From NCBI GenBank assembly GCA_008477525.1, contig SPDT01000001.1, forward strand, positions 3,596,001 through 3,660,000: DNA of 64,000 nt, written 5' to 3'. A program made the position numbers and the translations under genes. Positions 46,919 to 57,059 of the stretch are shown one piece after another (position 1 is the stretch's first letter; every line of letters starts with the position of its first letter). The notes below the pieces were generated by a model. It was given only the letters and a program-made list of their open reading frames with translations, searched no databases and had not been told where the DNA came from. The stretch comes from Hypomyces perniciosus. Its lineage: Eukaryota > Ascomycota > Sordariomycetes > Hypocreales > Hypocreaceae.

Positions 46919-48808
46919 ATGACGGACTGGGTGAAGCTGAAAGTTGTCGACCTTCGAGCCGAGCTTAAGCGCCGTGGCCTACCGCAAAATGGCCTGAAGG
47001 GCGAGCTGGTTGCCCGACTCGAGGCTGAGAACGAGCCTGCGGATGACGAGCACGAGCCTGCGCAGCCCAACGAAGACGATGATGAGGTGGAGCAACATCA
47101 ACCTGTGGAAGAAGACCAGCAACAAAGTGCCTCCGACCAGCCGGATGAAGCTGGTGTGGAGAGTGCAGAAGTTGTGCTAGAGCCCGTTGTTGCTCAACCT
47201 GCATCCCCTGCCGCAAACCATGATCAAGCCGACGAGCAACCTGTCGCTGGCCAGGAGTACGAGCATACGCCCGCAGAGGAGGATCGCAATGCGACCCCTA
47301 TGTCGGCTGAGGCTACTACTACTGCGCCAGATGATGACAAGAACCCTGACGCTCAGTCGAATGATGATCATGGCGGCAAGGTGCAGCAGACTGCAGAGCT
47401 GGCAGCTGGCGACACCGCGACCGATGCACCCCCAGACTTGTCCGAACACTCCCAAAAACGCAAGCGACAATCTGCCAGTCCGCCACCAACTGACGAAGCG
47501 GTTGCTCGGAAACGCGCGCGTGCGGAGCACACAATAAACGGAGAAGACGCGCCAGCTGTCGACAAAGTGGACGAGGCGGATTTGGCAGCTGTCAACCCAG
47601 CTGCCAACCCACTGGCTGTTGCTAAGGAGCAAATCAGTGAAAAAGATGGCCCTGCACAAAACCCCACCGCCTCGGACCCTCCTGCGATGCAAGAAACCAC
47701 GACTGCTGATAAGAAGGATGACCCTGAAGAGCAACATGTTGCGCCAGCCACGCATCCTGCCACATCTGCTCTCTACATTAGCAACTTGATGCGCCCGTTG
47801 CGCCCCATTGATATCCGCGAACATCTGGCGAAATTGGCGTCCACATCGTCTGATTCCAGTGACGATCTTATCGTCAAGTTCCACCTGGACCAGATTCGCA
47901 CCCATGCATTTGTCATTTTCGACTCCGTCTCTTCTGCCTCTCGTGTCCGCGCGTCGCTACACGACCGTGTGTGGCCAAACGAGAGCAACCGCAAGCCTCT
48001 GTCGGTGGACTTTGTCCCTCCTGAGAAAGTGAACGGATGGATTGAGTTGGAAGAATCAGGTGGCAATGGGCGACCAGGATCTCGATGGGAGGTGGTGTAT
48101 CGAGCTGGACCTGACGGCGGCGTCGAAGCTCATTTGGAATCGGGTGCCACAGCGAACTCCAAACCCGGCCCTCTTCCCAATACTACCCGGCCGCTTCCCA
48201 AACTTGGAAGTAATAGCGCTAATGCAATCCCTCTGGGCCCTCGCGGCGGCAATCGAGATATGGGCCCTCCTCCTCCCACGGGACCAAGAGCTTCTCGATT
48301 CGGCGCTGGTGGTGCTGGCCCCCGACCTCCCAGTGCCCTGGACCACGTCGTCGAACGCACCCACACTAGACCAGTCATCGCATACCAGCTGATATCCGAA
48401 GACCTTGCCCGTCGCCGCATCGACAACATGCGAACCTTTTACTCGCGCAATGCTCGGCGTGACCCTGGCCGCGAGATCAACCGTTATTCGTTCGAGGATG
48501 GCGACAAGTTTGTTGACCGTGGCAGGGAGATCTTCGAGGGTATCAGACCCCCTCATCGTGACCGTGCCTCCGAGCGGGACCGCCACGGTGGAGGTAGCCG
48601 CAGCGGACGAAGCGGACACGGAGGCCGACACCGACGTCGCGGAGGACAACAACCCTTCCGGCCCCGAAGCGATAGACACCTCCCCGGACGTGGCAGCGGC
48701 AGCGGAAGTGGACGTGATGACCGCTCCTCACGACATGGCGATGACCGCTCTTCCTCGCGGCATGGCAATCGGGACAGAGACAGGGACCATCGAGACCGTC
48801 GGTACTAA
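46919..48808 (+). CDS. SAP-domain protein resembling Acinus (ASAP/PSAP component)
   Basis: Single-exon, 629-residue nuclear protein. The SAP DNA-binding motif is at residues 1-36 (WVKLKVVDLRAELKRRGLPQ then GLKGELVARLEAE). A long acidic Gln/Glu/Asp/Pro-rich region follows. Near residue 280 an RRM-like segment starts TSALYISNLMRPLRPIDIRE, with HAFVIFDSVSSASRVRASLH. After that comes RKPLSVDFVPPEKVNGWIEL; the tail (from about 540) is Arg/Asp/Gly/Ser-rich (RDRDRDHRDRRY at the end). SAP + RRM + RS-like order is the Acinus architecture, implying a role in splicing- or exon-junction-linked complexes; that function is inferred by family. The start context ACACCATGA is good. Confidence 0.85.
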   Translation: MTDWVKLKVVDLRAELKRRGLPQNGLKGELVARLEAENEPADDEHEPAQPNEDDDEVEQHQPVEEDQQQSASDQPDEAGVESAEVVLEPVVAQPASPAANHDQADEQPVAGQEYEHTPAEEDRNATPMSAEATTTAPDDDKNPDAQSNDDHGGKVQQTAELAAGDTATDAPPDLSEHSQKRKRQSASPPPTDEAVARKRARAEHTINGEDAPAVDKVDEADLAAVNPAANPLAVAKEQISEKDGPAQNPTASDPPAMQETTTADKKDDPEEQHVAPATHPATSALYISNLMRPLRPIDIREHLAKLASTSSDSSDDLIVKFHLDQIRTHAFVIFDSVSSASRVRASLHDRVWPNESNRKPLSVDFVPPEKVNGWIELEESGGNGRPGSRWEVVYRAGPDGGVEAHLESGATANSKPGPLPNTTRPLPKLGSNSANAIPLGPRGGNRDMGPPPPTGPRASRFGAGGAGPRPPSALDHVVERTHTRPVIAYQLISEDLARRRIDNMRTFYSRNARRDPGREINRYSFEDGDKFVDRGREIFEGIRPPHRDRASERDRHGGGSRSGRSGHGGRHRRRGGQQPFRPRSDRHLPGRGSGSGSGRDDRSSRHGDDRSSSRHGNRDRDRDHRDRRY

Positions 48809-49538
48809 AGCCACAATGGAGGCTGAACATGCCCTACTTTGGGACGCGCCCGTCCTCTGCGCCCTTTTTCTTTTTTTTTTATTCCCCCATTTTTCTTTTT
48901 ATACATGAAGGGATTGAGGGGAAGGTTTTGAGCAAATACGAGGAATCTGACGACAACCCTCCTCTGTTTAAGTCTTGGCGTTCCGGCACAAAGGGGCGGC
49001 AAGTTTGAGATGAGCTATGACTTGAATTTTCCTGGCAAAGGATGGACTTGGCTGGTTACACGGTTGGTGATACGTTGTTTTTTTCTGGCATCAGTGTTGG
49101 TTGGTTTTAAGGGGGAGAGGGAAGGGCCGGGTGGCTCTTAGGTCTAGACGGAGGGGTCATAAATTGCCCGTTTGATTTCTGCGTGTCGAGGGGGAGCTCG
49201 GCCAGCTTGCAAACAAAGGAACTATACCATGTAAAATACGATGTACTAGTCATGAAAAACAGAAATAATTCTGCAAACGGTTTATTCGTTTTGGTGGGCT
49301 CTACGATGGATCTCATCATGTTATGCACTCACTGATTGATGACGACGATAGCTTTGTTGACATGATGTATATGATCTTCTCATTTGAATCAAGTTGAACG
49401 GACGCATTGTCCTACTGCCAAAACGCTACAAATCACTCTCAAAATGACACAAAATCCATTCCCCTTCCGACCCCCATCCAAACTATAAGACGCCTGAAAT
49501 CAATTTTCCATTATCCCAGAAAATCCAGCGTACCGTTT
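48809..49538. other. convergent 3' flanks
   Basis: 3' flanks of the Acinus-like gene and cpaA, with a T-rich run at 48869-48880; nothing else was recognised. Confidence 0.6.
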
Positions 49539-50986
49539 TCAGGCAGTGCTGGCAAGAGGAACGGGCTCGACACCAACACGCTCCCTGCTGAGAACATCGA
49601 GCATGAACTGGCTGGGTCGGTTGTCCTTGTAGACACGCTGAGCACTCTTGGCCAGCCTGACGTTCTCGAGATACTTCTCAAACAGGTAAGAGCTGTCCAT
49701 AGGGCCACCCTTGGCCTCAGGATGGAACTGGGTCGAGAAGATGGGGCGGGTCTTGTGCATCATTCCCTCGTTGCTGCCGTCGTTGAGGTTGACGAAGTAC
49801 TCCTTGAAGTCACTGGGCAAGGTGCTGGAATCAACAGCATATCCGTGGTTCTGGCTGGTGATGTGGCATTGGCCAGTGGTCAGGTCCAGAGCGGGAATGT
49901 TGTGTGCTCGGTTACCGTACTTCATCTTGATGGTCCTGCCACCGACAGCCATGGCAAGAAGCTGATGACCGAGACAGATGCCCATGATGGGGATGGAGGA
50001 GCTCTCCATCAGACGGGCAAGGTTGTAGACGGTCTCTTGGCAGTGGGTTGGGTCACCAGGTCCGTTGGAAATGAAGACACCATCAAAGTGGTGAGCGACC
50101 TTGTGAATAGGATAGTTGTAGGGGAAGACGGTCAGGGAGGCACCTCGGCTGACCAAGCTTCGGAGGATGTTCTCCTTGACACCGCAGTCGATAAGAGCGA
50201 CATGAAGATCGGCACCAGGCGACTCAACCACGAACGGAGCCTTGGTGCTCACACGCTTGACAAGGTTGATCTGGCCGGGGTCGATGAAGCTCTCATCCTC
50301 GTCGGCGTCGTACTCGTCACCAATGGAGATCCTAGCAAGGGAAGAACCCTGCTCTCGGAGATGTGTCACAATGGCTCGAGTATCGACACCAGAGATGGCG
50401 GGAACACCTTCACGAGCACACCACTGAGCCAGGCTCTCTACGGCAGTCCAATGGCTGTAGTTGAGAGCAACATCGGAGACAACAACACCAGCACACTGAA
50501 TGTGAGGGGACTCAAAGTACTTGAGCAGGTTGTACTCGTCCCGCTCGTTAGAAGGGACACCATAGTTGCCGATCAGGGGCTGGGTGAAGACGAGAATTTG
50601 TCCACGATAAGACGGGTCCGTCATGGACTCGGGGTAGCCAACGAGCGAGGTGGTGAAGACAGCCTCGCCTGAGATGTTGGCATTGGCACCAAAGGCCTTG
50701 CCTGTGAAGATAGGGCCATCCTGAAGAGGGTTTGTTAGCTTTAATCAGTCGAAGTTGGCAGGGAGAGTCCCCAGTTGGCGCGTCTTACTCGAATGGTGAA
50801 AGTAGCAGGCAGGGAAGCGACAGGCTCAGTCGCCCGCACAACCTGGGAGGGCATCTTCCTGCCCTTGCTGCCACTGGCAAGAGTCTGACCAGACAAAAAT
50901 CGAGCCTGGAACGCCACCCGGCCAGACGGCCCCGCGACGGGCTTGGCCGCCGATTTGGCGAAGTTGACTGCCAGCCTGGAGAACAT
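49539..50986 (-). CDS. cpaA: carbamoyl-phosphate synthase, arginine-specific, small (glutaminase) subunit
   Basis: Mitochondrial glutaminase subunit that releases ammonia from glutamine for carbamoyl phosphate, the first step of arginine synthesis. Two exons; the join is SLPATFTIR to [18 protein letters not shown]. The N-terminus [19 protein letters not shown] is an Arg/Lys-rich mitochondrial presequence. The CPSase small domain has [20 protein letters not shown]; the GATase domain has [29 protein letters not shown] with the nucleophile Cys, and [13 protein letters not shown] with the His/Glu of the triad. Translation is predicted to be governed by the upstream attenuator peptide at 51053-51345. 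Confidence 0.96.
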
Positions 50987-51052
50987 GGCAGTTATAATTC
51001 ACAGGGAATTTGAGAGAAGGGGAGAGCTAGCGAAGGGCTGGAGAGAAGCGTC

Positions 51053-51345
51053 TTAAGCAGACAGAGACCTCCACAAGTGGTCTGTGTTGGCCTGATTAGT
51101 AGTGTTCGGAAGCGGTGAGAACGAGTCATTGATGACAGGAGGGAACACACGAACCAGAGAGATAATCCTGTAGAACAAACATGTTAGTATACTGCGAATT
51201 GGTTGCAAAGATTGGAGTTGATGAGAGAGGAGAGGAGAGGGGTTCGGGAGTGTGCAGATTGACATCGTGTGACCTCGGAAAAGAGTCAGACATGGCGCAA
51301 ATCCAAACGTACCTGAGAAGTGAAGACTGACGGGCGCCCGTTCAT
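51053..51345 (-). CDS. arginine attenuator peptide (AAP) uORF of cpaA, spliced over three exons
   Basis: A 24-codon upstream ORF matching the fungal arginine attenuator peptide, which stalls ribosomes when arginine is abundant and so lowers translation of the downstream CPS small subunit. Exon 1 (51313-51345) encodes MNGRPSVFTSQ. Exon 2 (51155-51167, 13 nt) encodes DYLS and the first base of Asp. Exon 3 (51053-51081) completes DHLWRSLSA and the stop. Exon lengths of 33, 13 and 29 nt sum to exactly 25 codons. The peptide differs from the known Neurospora arg-2 AAP only near the C-terminus (SLSA for ALNA), and the functionally important Asp12 is kept. The stop is 66 nt before the cpaA start codon. 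Splice sites: GTACGT donor with CTACAG acceptor, and GTTCGT donor with CACAG acceptor. Confidence 0.93.
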
Positions 51346-52155
51346 AAGGGCGGATTGAGAGGCAGCAATTCGCGAGATGGGAGCTGAGGCGTAAAGCACT
51401 CTGGAGAGTTGAGCTGAAGTGAGAAGTCGGGTGATGCACAAAGTACTCTGGATGCGTTCCTCTGACAGTGGAATGATGGTGGAAGTAGGAAGAAAAAAGA
51501 GAAGTCCCAGAGAGAGGAGCAGAAGTTGGGGTGATGATACGGGACAGCCAAAAAGTATTACAGTGGGACCGTTATCATCGGAGGGGACTCAATTTTTCCA
51601 GTGACAAAAAGCGATTAGCCATTGGTTGGGGCAACTCTCTGGCCTGTGCTCAGTGAGAGAGGGGCAGATGCGCCGTTTTGACAGAGGTGCTGACAGGGCC
51701 GATATCGTTCCGTACATAGACAGTCATATTGACGATTATTAGAGAGAAAAAAAGAGAAAAAAAAGAGAAAAAAGGAGAAAAAATAAAGAAGAAAAAAGTC
51801 ACCCATGAGTACTGTTGCAACGTCCTCTCAATACTTCATATTTAGATACTCCATTTCTGCAATTGATAGGCGTGTGGTATTAGCTATGTGTTCCGTGTTC
51901 CGTAAACAAGACGTCAGGACCATCACGCAAGACGGGCTATCGGAGGAGAGCTTGATAGCGGAGCCCACCAAAAAGCCAACGCCATCATTAACTCATACCG
52001 ACGTGCTTCTATCCAACGTCTTGCATTTGGCTCTTTATATACTCCATACAGACGAGGCTAATCGGCGAGGCCTTCTAATATAATATGGTCCCATACCGGT
52101 TCGTCATATGCTGATAGTCCGTACAAGCATGCCAATCATCACAGTCTACCTATCT
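51346..52155. promoter_or_regulatory. cpaA promoter region
   Basis: Upstream of the cpaA leader. A CCAAT box in transcribed orientation (ATTGG on the plus strand at about 51622-51626) lies roughly 280 bp before the AAP start. An A/GA-rich run spans 51740-51797. A 92-codon plus-strand ORF at 51805 has no recognised similarity and is not called. Confidence 0.45.
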
Positions 52156-53079
52156 TCACAGAGCTCCCAGCTCCTTCAACTTGCCAATTAACCCATCCAC
52201 ATTATCAACCTTAGTTCCACCTTGTCTCGCTTCCGGTTCTATTTCATTTCATAAACATTAGCATCGCATAGCATCGCATCGCATCGCATCCCAATTCAGC
52301 GTTCCCAGAAAGCGTAGAAACTTACCCGTCACCTTCAAAACCTTGAGCCGCGTCTCATTCTCCATCCCAAAGTCCGCCAGCGACTTCTTCTCAAGCTGCT
52401 TCTTCTTCGCCTTCATAATGCTCGGCAGCGAAACGTAACGCGCCGTGTTCAGTCGCAGATCCGTCGTCACCACCATCGGCAGCTTCGCCCTCACAGTCTC
52501 CACTCCGCCGTCAATCTCCTTCGTCACCCTTACTGTGTCTCCTTCTTTGTCAAACTCAATCAGGCTTGCTTGCGTTGCTTGCGGCCAGTTCAACAGCCCT
52601 GCCAGCATCTGACCCGTCTGCCCTGCGTCGTCGTCGATGCTCTGCTTGCCCAGGATCACAAGGTTGCTCTTCTGCTCCTCCACCACTTTTTTTAGCAGCT
52701 TCGCCACCGTCAGAGGCTCCAGCTGCTCGCCCTCCTTCACCTCCACGTGAATACTTCGATCCGCGCCCATGGCCATGGCCGTTCGGAGGAGATCCTGTGC
52801 CTTGGGAGGGCCGGCCGTGAAGACGCAGATATCTTCCACGCCACCGGGGGCTCGCTTCTTCTCGCGAATTCGGACCGACTCCTCGACGGCGAGGTCATCG
52901 AAGGGGTTCATGGAATGCTTGACGCCAGCGATTTCGACGGCCGTCTGCGCCTTGTTGACTCGGGGCTTGACCTGTGCGTGGAATACATCAATTAGCTGTC
53001 CTTAAAACTCTGAATTGTAGGTTCCTACAGCATAGTCAATAACCCGCTTCACGGGGACGAGAATCCGTAACGCAGACAT
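52156..53079 (-). CDS. electron transfer flavoprotein beta subunit
   Basis: Mitochondrial ETF-beta, which with ETF-alpha passes electrons from acyl-CoA and other dehydrogenases to ETF-ubiquinone oxidoreductase. Exons 53029-53079, 52326-52971 and 52156-52238 sum to 259 residues, normal for the family. It begins MSALRILVPVKRVIDYAVKP, then MNPFDDLAVEESVRIREK and AKLLKKVVEEQKSNLVILGK. The ETF-beta signature is seen in VRAKLPMVVTTDLRLNTARY with SLPSIMKAKKK. The C-terminus reads RQGGTKVDNVDGLIGKLKEL. The second intron contains a GCATC microsatellite. No classical cleavable presequence is visible, as is usual for ETF-beta. Confidence 0.95.
52260..52290. repeat. (GCATC)n microsatellite in an intron
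   Basis: Several GCATC units, one interrupted by TA, within the last intron of the ETF-beta gene. Confidence 0.9.
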
Positions 53080-53474
53080 GGCGGCTGTTGTATGTCAATA
53101 GACACTGGAGATGCTGGTGGGAAGAGGGACATCGGATAACCTCCCGTCATTGAAATCGCCGGTTAGGGCCGGCTTCCAGGCAACCTCGGATACGGGTGCA
53201 CGTGATACCCCTCCATGCTTCCGGACGTCGGAGCTGGGGACATTCAAGGAACTCGAACAACTCGGTATGAGTTGAGTATTCAGATAGCAGAAACATTTAG
53301 TATAAAATGCGTTGTATATCTCGTAACCGGTTGCTCATGCAATTCACCCACTCACATAAATTAGAGGCAAAACTCATCATCTTTTCCCGTATATACCCAA
53401 ACCTCATAGATAGTCCGTAACTGTGTCTCTTCAAGCCTATTATTACTCCAACGCCTAATCGCAATGCATCCCAT
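53080..53474. other. intergenic, promoter side of ETF-beta
   Basis: About 395 bp between the ETF-beta start and the ArfGAP stop; no further feature. Confidence 0.55.
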
Positions 53475-54734
53475 TCACCAATCGTCCCATTCGTCATTCT
53501 GCTTGGGCTTCTGTGCCGGAGTAGCAGCTGTCGTTCTACTCTTCCCCATGCCCATAGCACTAGTCCCAATCGCATTGTTGCTTTGCTTGGGCTGCTCTGC
53601 CAGGCTGGAGAAGTCGTCCCAAAAGTCCTTGCGGCTGGCATCCAACGGTGCATCTCGCCTATCATCCGGGCCATCCACAAATCTGTTGAAGCCTTCCTGT
53701 GCGTTTTTGCCTGCGAGTTGTGCCTGTTTGGCAATCTGGGCAGCAGTAAGTTGCGCTTGCTTCGCGAACTCGCCGTCGGCAATCTGCGGGACCGTAGGCG
53801 TCAGTATACAAACATCAAGGAGCGGTTTACTCAGGGGAACATACGCTCTTCGCAGTTGGCTGTATATACCCGTCATTCACCGTCTTAGCCGTCTTCGTCA
53901 CAGTTGACGCAAACCATCCAAAGCCTTTCGTCAAAGCCCCCACAGGATCCTTCTGCACATCCTCAAAAAGAGGCATCACACTCCCCTGATTTGACTTATC
54001 TGGCATTGGCGAGTTTCCAAAACCACCATACTTGCCTCCCTGACTGGGCGGCAAGTTGTCTGGCCGTGAGGCATTGTCCGCGCCTAGCCTAGCAAAGAAC
54101 TGGTCATTCACCTTGACCTTTCCTCCTCGCCCCGGGCTCTGGCTCCGACTCGTCGTTCCGCTCATCGGCGTGCCCGTCCGTGATGCCTGTTTGGCCGTTG
54201 GTGCCGCAGCAGCAGGTTTCTTCTCTCCGGGGACGTACTCCCTCCCTTCGACCTTGCAGGTCAACCTCTCTTTCCACTCCTCGCCAACCTCACCGCTATA
54301 CCGCTCGGCAATTGTAGCATCCTCCCAGCTCAAACCTCTCATCTGCGTATCCTCATGGTCCTCGAAGAACTTCCTCCAGCCTTCGTTGCCTCCAAGTCGC
54401 ATGCGCTCAATTTCGTTTGCCTTGAACGCGTCCATGGAAATGCTCCTGACGAAGGAGATGTGCACGCCCAATCCGCGGTGCACGCCCGCGCAGGTAAGGC
54501 AGATGAAGATTCCGAACTTCGGCGATGCCCATTGTGGCGATGGGGCGTTGCAGTCGCAGCAGAGGTTGTTCTTCGACTCCTTTTGTAGGGCGGCGAGCTA
54601 CACACAACAATACATAGGTACCGGTTAGTTAGGCTGGAAGGGTCGGCTATGCGATGCGACCAGCACACAGGGGGGATTTGACAGACCTTGGACCGCGTCT
54701 CGGGGTCAACCTCCCACATCGCCTTGGAAGCCAT
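53475..54734 (-). CDS. ArfGAP (Gcs1-like) GTPase-activating protein
   Basis: Arf GTPase-activating protein acting in Golgi-ER and post-Golgi vesicle traffic. Three exons: MASKAMWEVDPETRSK; the long middle exon; and a C-terminal exon from IADGEFAKQAQLTAAQIAKQ. The zinc finger is CCDCNAPSPQWASPKFGIFI then CLTCAGVHRGLGVHISFVRS, giving C-x2-C-x16-C-x2-C with the arginine finger. GNEGWRKFFEDH and YSGEVGEEWKERL complete the ArfGAP fold. The downstream part has VGALTKGFGWFASTVTKTAK, an amphipathic helix like the lipid-packing sensor of ArfGAP1/Gcs1, which supports Gcs1 rather than the Glo3 class. The C-terminus ends KQNDEWDDW. Confidence 0.94.
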
Positions 54735-55526
54735 TGCGATCTGGCTGGCGAGACGGCAAAGCGTTGAAAGCGTAGGTAGAATTTCAGGGGTTGTGCTCAC
54801 AACAGAGACCGTTCGACTCGGCGCGTGATGTTCGGTGTGTCTTTGGGGGACAGCGCAGAAGATCCCTAATAATATGCAGACCACTCACTATCTACAGGTG
54901 GTGGGCGGGGCAACTCCAGTGTGAAACCCCATAATTTTAGTACTAGTAATACTACTAGATACGGAGTTGCTCCAAATGCACTGCACTACACTGCAACCCA
55001 AGGGAGCCAGGCTGCGTCACGCTCGCTTGCTGGAATGAGATGGATTGTTGACACAAGAGAACATGGCATGTCATGTCACAGTCACACAAGTCATCACTTT
55101 GCAATTGGGACATATAAACACAGTCAAAAACCGCCCTTTTCATGTTTGCGCCAGATTTGCTCCTCTCCAGCCACCTCCAGCTCAAGTTGCTGACAACTAA
55201 ACTGAGGAGGTGACAGCAGTAGGCATTCTACGAATACATACATGAGGGGCTTGTAAGAATCCCGTGCTCCAGTGGATGGGAATATTAAGTCGTCAAGAAG
55301 TAGCAGGCAGTCAGATACCATCCCAGGGAATTAAGAGTCCAAGCAACTGTTGTGTAACTGTTCTCCTCCAGCCCCAAGTAAGGTATAAACCAGCCTTCTG
55401 CATCAAGTGCAGCCACCATCTACCATAAGAGAAATCGTCCAAATCGCGTGCCATATCATAAGAGTACTCATCAAATGCGGGGAGGCATGTTCTTGCCCGT
55501 GAAAAAAAAAGACCACGGCCTCAAAT
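54735..55526. other. intergenic region
   Basis: About 790 bp upstream of the ArfGAP gene and downstream of the RRM gene, with no supported gene. Confidence 0.55.
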
Positions 55527-57059
55527 TTAGGCGGTGGCGGCCGGGGCAGGGGCAGGGGCCGGGGCCGGGGCCTCAGCAACGCCTTCTCCAGTGCCATTGG
55601 TAGCCTCGGGGGCGTTGGCCTCCTCATCGGTCTTGTCAGGGCTGTCGATGGCAACCTTGACGGCGATCTCACGACCCTCAATCTCCTTGCCGTTCATCTC
55701 GGTGACAGCCTTTTGCTGAAGTTCCTCGGATGCCAGTGTAACGAAGCCGAAGCCGCGACCCTTGCGAGCCTCGCCACGGGCCTGGAGCTTCTTGATCATG
55801 AACCTTGGAATGGGTCGGAGGGCAATCTTGGCTGACGAAGGCTCGTAGGCCTTGAAAAGCTCGAGAAGCTGCTCACATGAATTAGTACGGGATAATAACT
55901 TCAGAGTTCAGAGTATATTCAGACGTACCCTCTCCTCAGTCAGATCATATGGCAGGTTGGCCACCATGACCTTGGTCTTAGAAGGAATGCCATCAGCTGG
56001 CGGCCCACGCTCACGACGTTCACGCTGGGGACGGCCCTGGCCCTTCTTCTTGTCATCCAACTTGGCGTCGTCGGCGATCTTGTTTGTAATGTCCTTCAGA
56101 GGCTCGGCTTCAGTGGCACCCTCAGCAGCAGCAGGAGCGGCATCAACGGCAGGGGTAGCCTCAGTAGCCTCGCCTTCCTTCTTCTCCTCGGTGGTCTCCT
56201 ATCAACGTCATTAGCTTTGACGACCTGGAATGGTTGAGAGGCAATACACGTACGCCAGCGTTGGCGCCAGCACGGCCACCTCGTCCGCCACGTCCACCAC
56301 GACCGCGGCCACGGCCACGACCACGGCCAGAGGTCCGGCGGCGGGAACCTTCTGCACCAGAACCCTCACCATTGGCACCATCGGTCTTCTCACCAGCAGG
56401 CTCAGGCTTACGGGCGAGCTGGACGGAGACCTTGCGTTCGAGGATCTCCTGACCGGAGAGCTCATCGATAGCACGCTCAGCCTCGTTGGGGGTTGAGAGA
56501 TCGACGAAGGCGTAACCCACGGGGCGGTCGGTGCGAGGGTTCTTGGGGATTGAGACTGACTCACTACATGCATATGTTAGCTTAAGCGATGGTCAAAGAG
56601 TAAGCACCAGGGTAGACGAGTGTCCCAAGGCCCAAGAAGCCGCAGAAGGACGGTGCCCCATCGCATGATGTAATCGTGCAAGCTACAGTGCGAAGTGCAT
56701 TCACCGCCAATCAGGCAACGTCGCATTGTCAGGCAGCGAAGTACCCGAAGGCAAGGAAGCCATCACCGCTGTTGGCGCGGATGCTCGGAGCATGCAAAGC
56801 GGAAGGGCATGTGTTGAGGAGATGGCTGGAGCACTCACACAAGATAGTTCTTGAAGAAGTCCTTCAACTCTCCCTCGGTTGTCGCATAGGCCAGGTTGCC
56901 GATGTAGAGACGGCGGCCCTCAGCAGCGCTGGCCGAGGCGGCCTCGTTGGCGGCAGCCTTGTCATCGGCAGGCTTGCTAATTGAGAGATTGCCCAGAGCG
57001 TTTGTAGCGTCATTAACGGCGGAGGCGTCGGGGCCTTTCTCCACGTTGGTAGCAGACAT
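55527..57059 (-). CDS. two-RRM RNA-binding protein with an RGG-rich linker
   Basis: Multi-exon RNA-binding protein starting MSATNVEKGPDASAVNDA at 57059. RRM1 has RRLYIGNLAYATTEGELKDF (RNP2) and, in the next exon, RPVGYAFVDLSTPNEAERAI (RNP1). A Gly/Arg linker (RTSGRGRGRGRGRGGRGGRG) and an acidic Ala/Glu region follow. RRM2 has KTKVMVANLPYDLTEER and RKGRGFGFVTLASEELQQKA. The tail is Ala/Pro-rich. Exon junctions at about 56825-56570, 56240-56195 and 55930-55870 are supported by continuing RRM folds. The cellular role (mRNA metabolism, splicing or translation) cannot be narrowed from sequence. Confidence 0.88.

Noticed and set aside
47177..47905. 242-codon minus-strand ORF opposite the Acinus-like gene
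   Set aside because: Shadow frame of a long coding exon with biased composition.
51805..52083. 92-codon plus-strand ORF after an A-rich tract
   Set aside because: It has an ATG, but no family resemblance and no splice or neighbour support; left uncalled.
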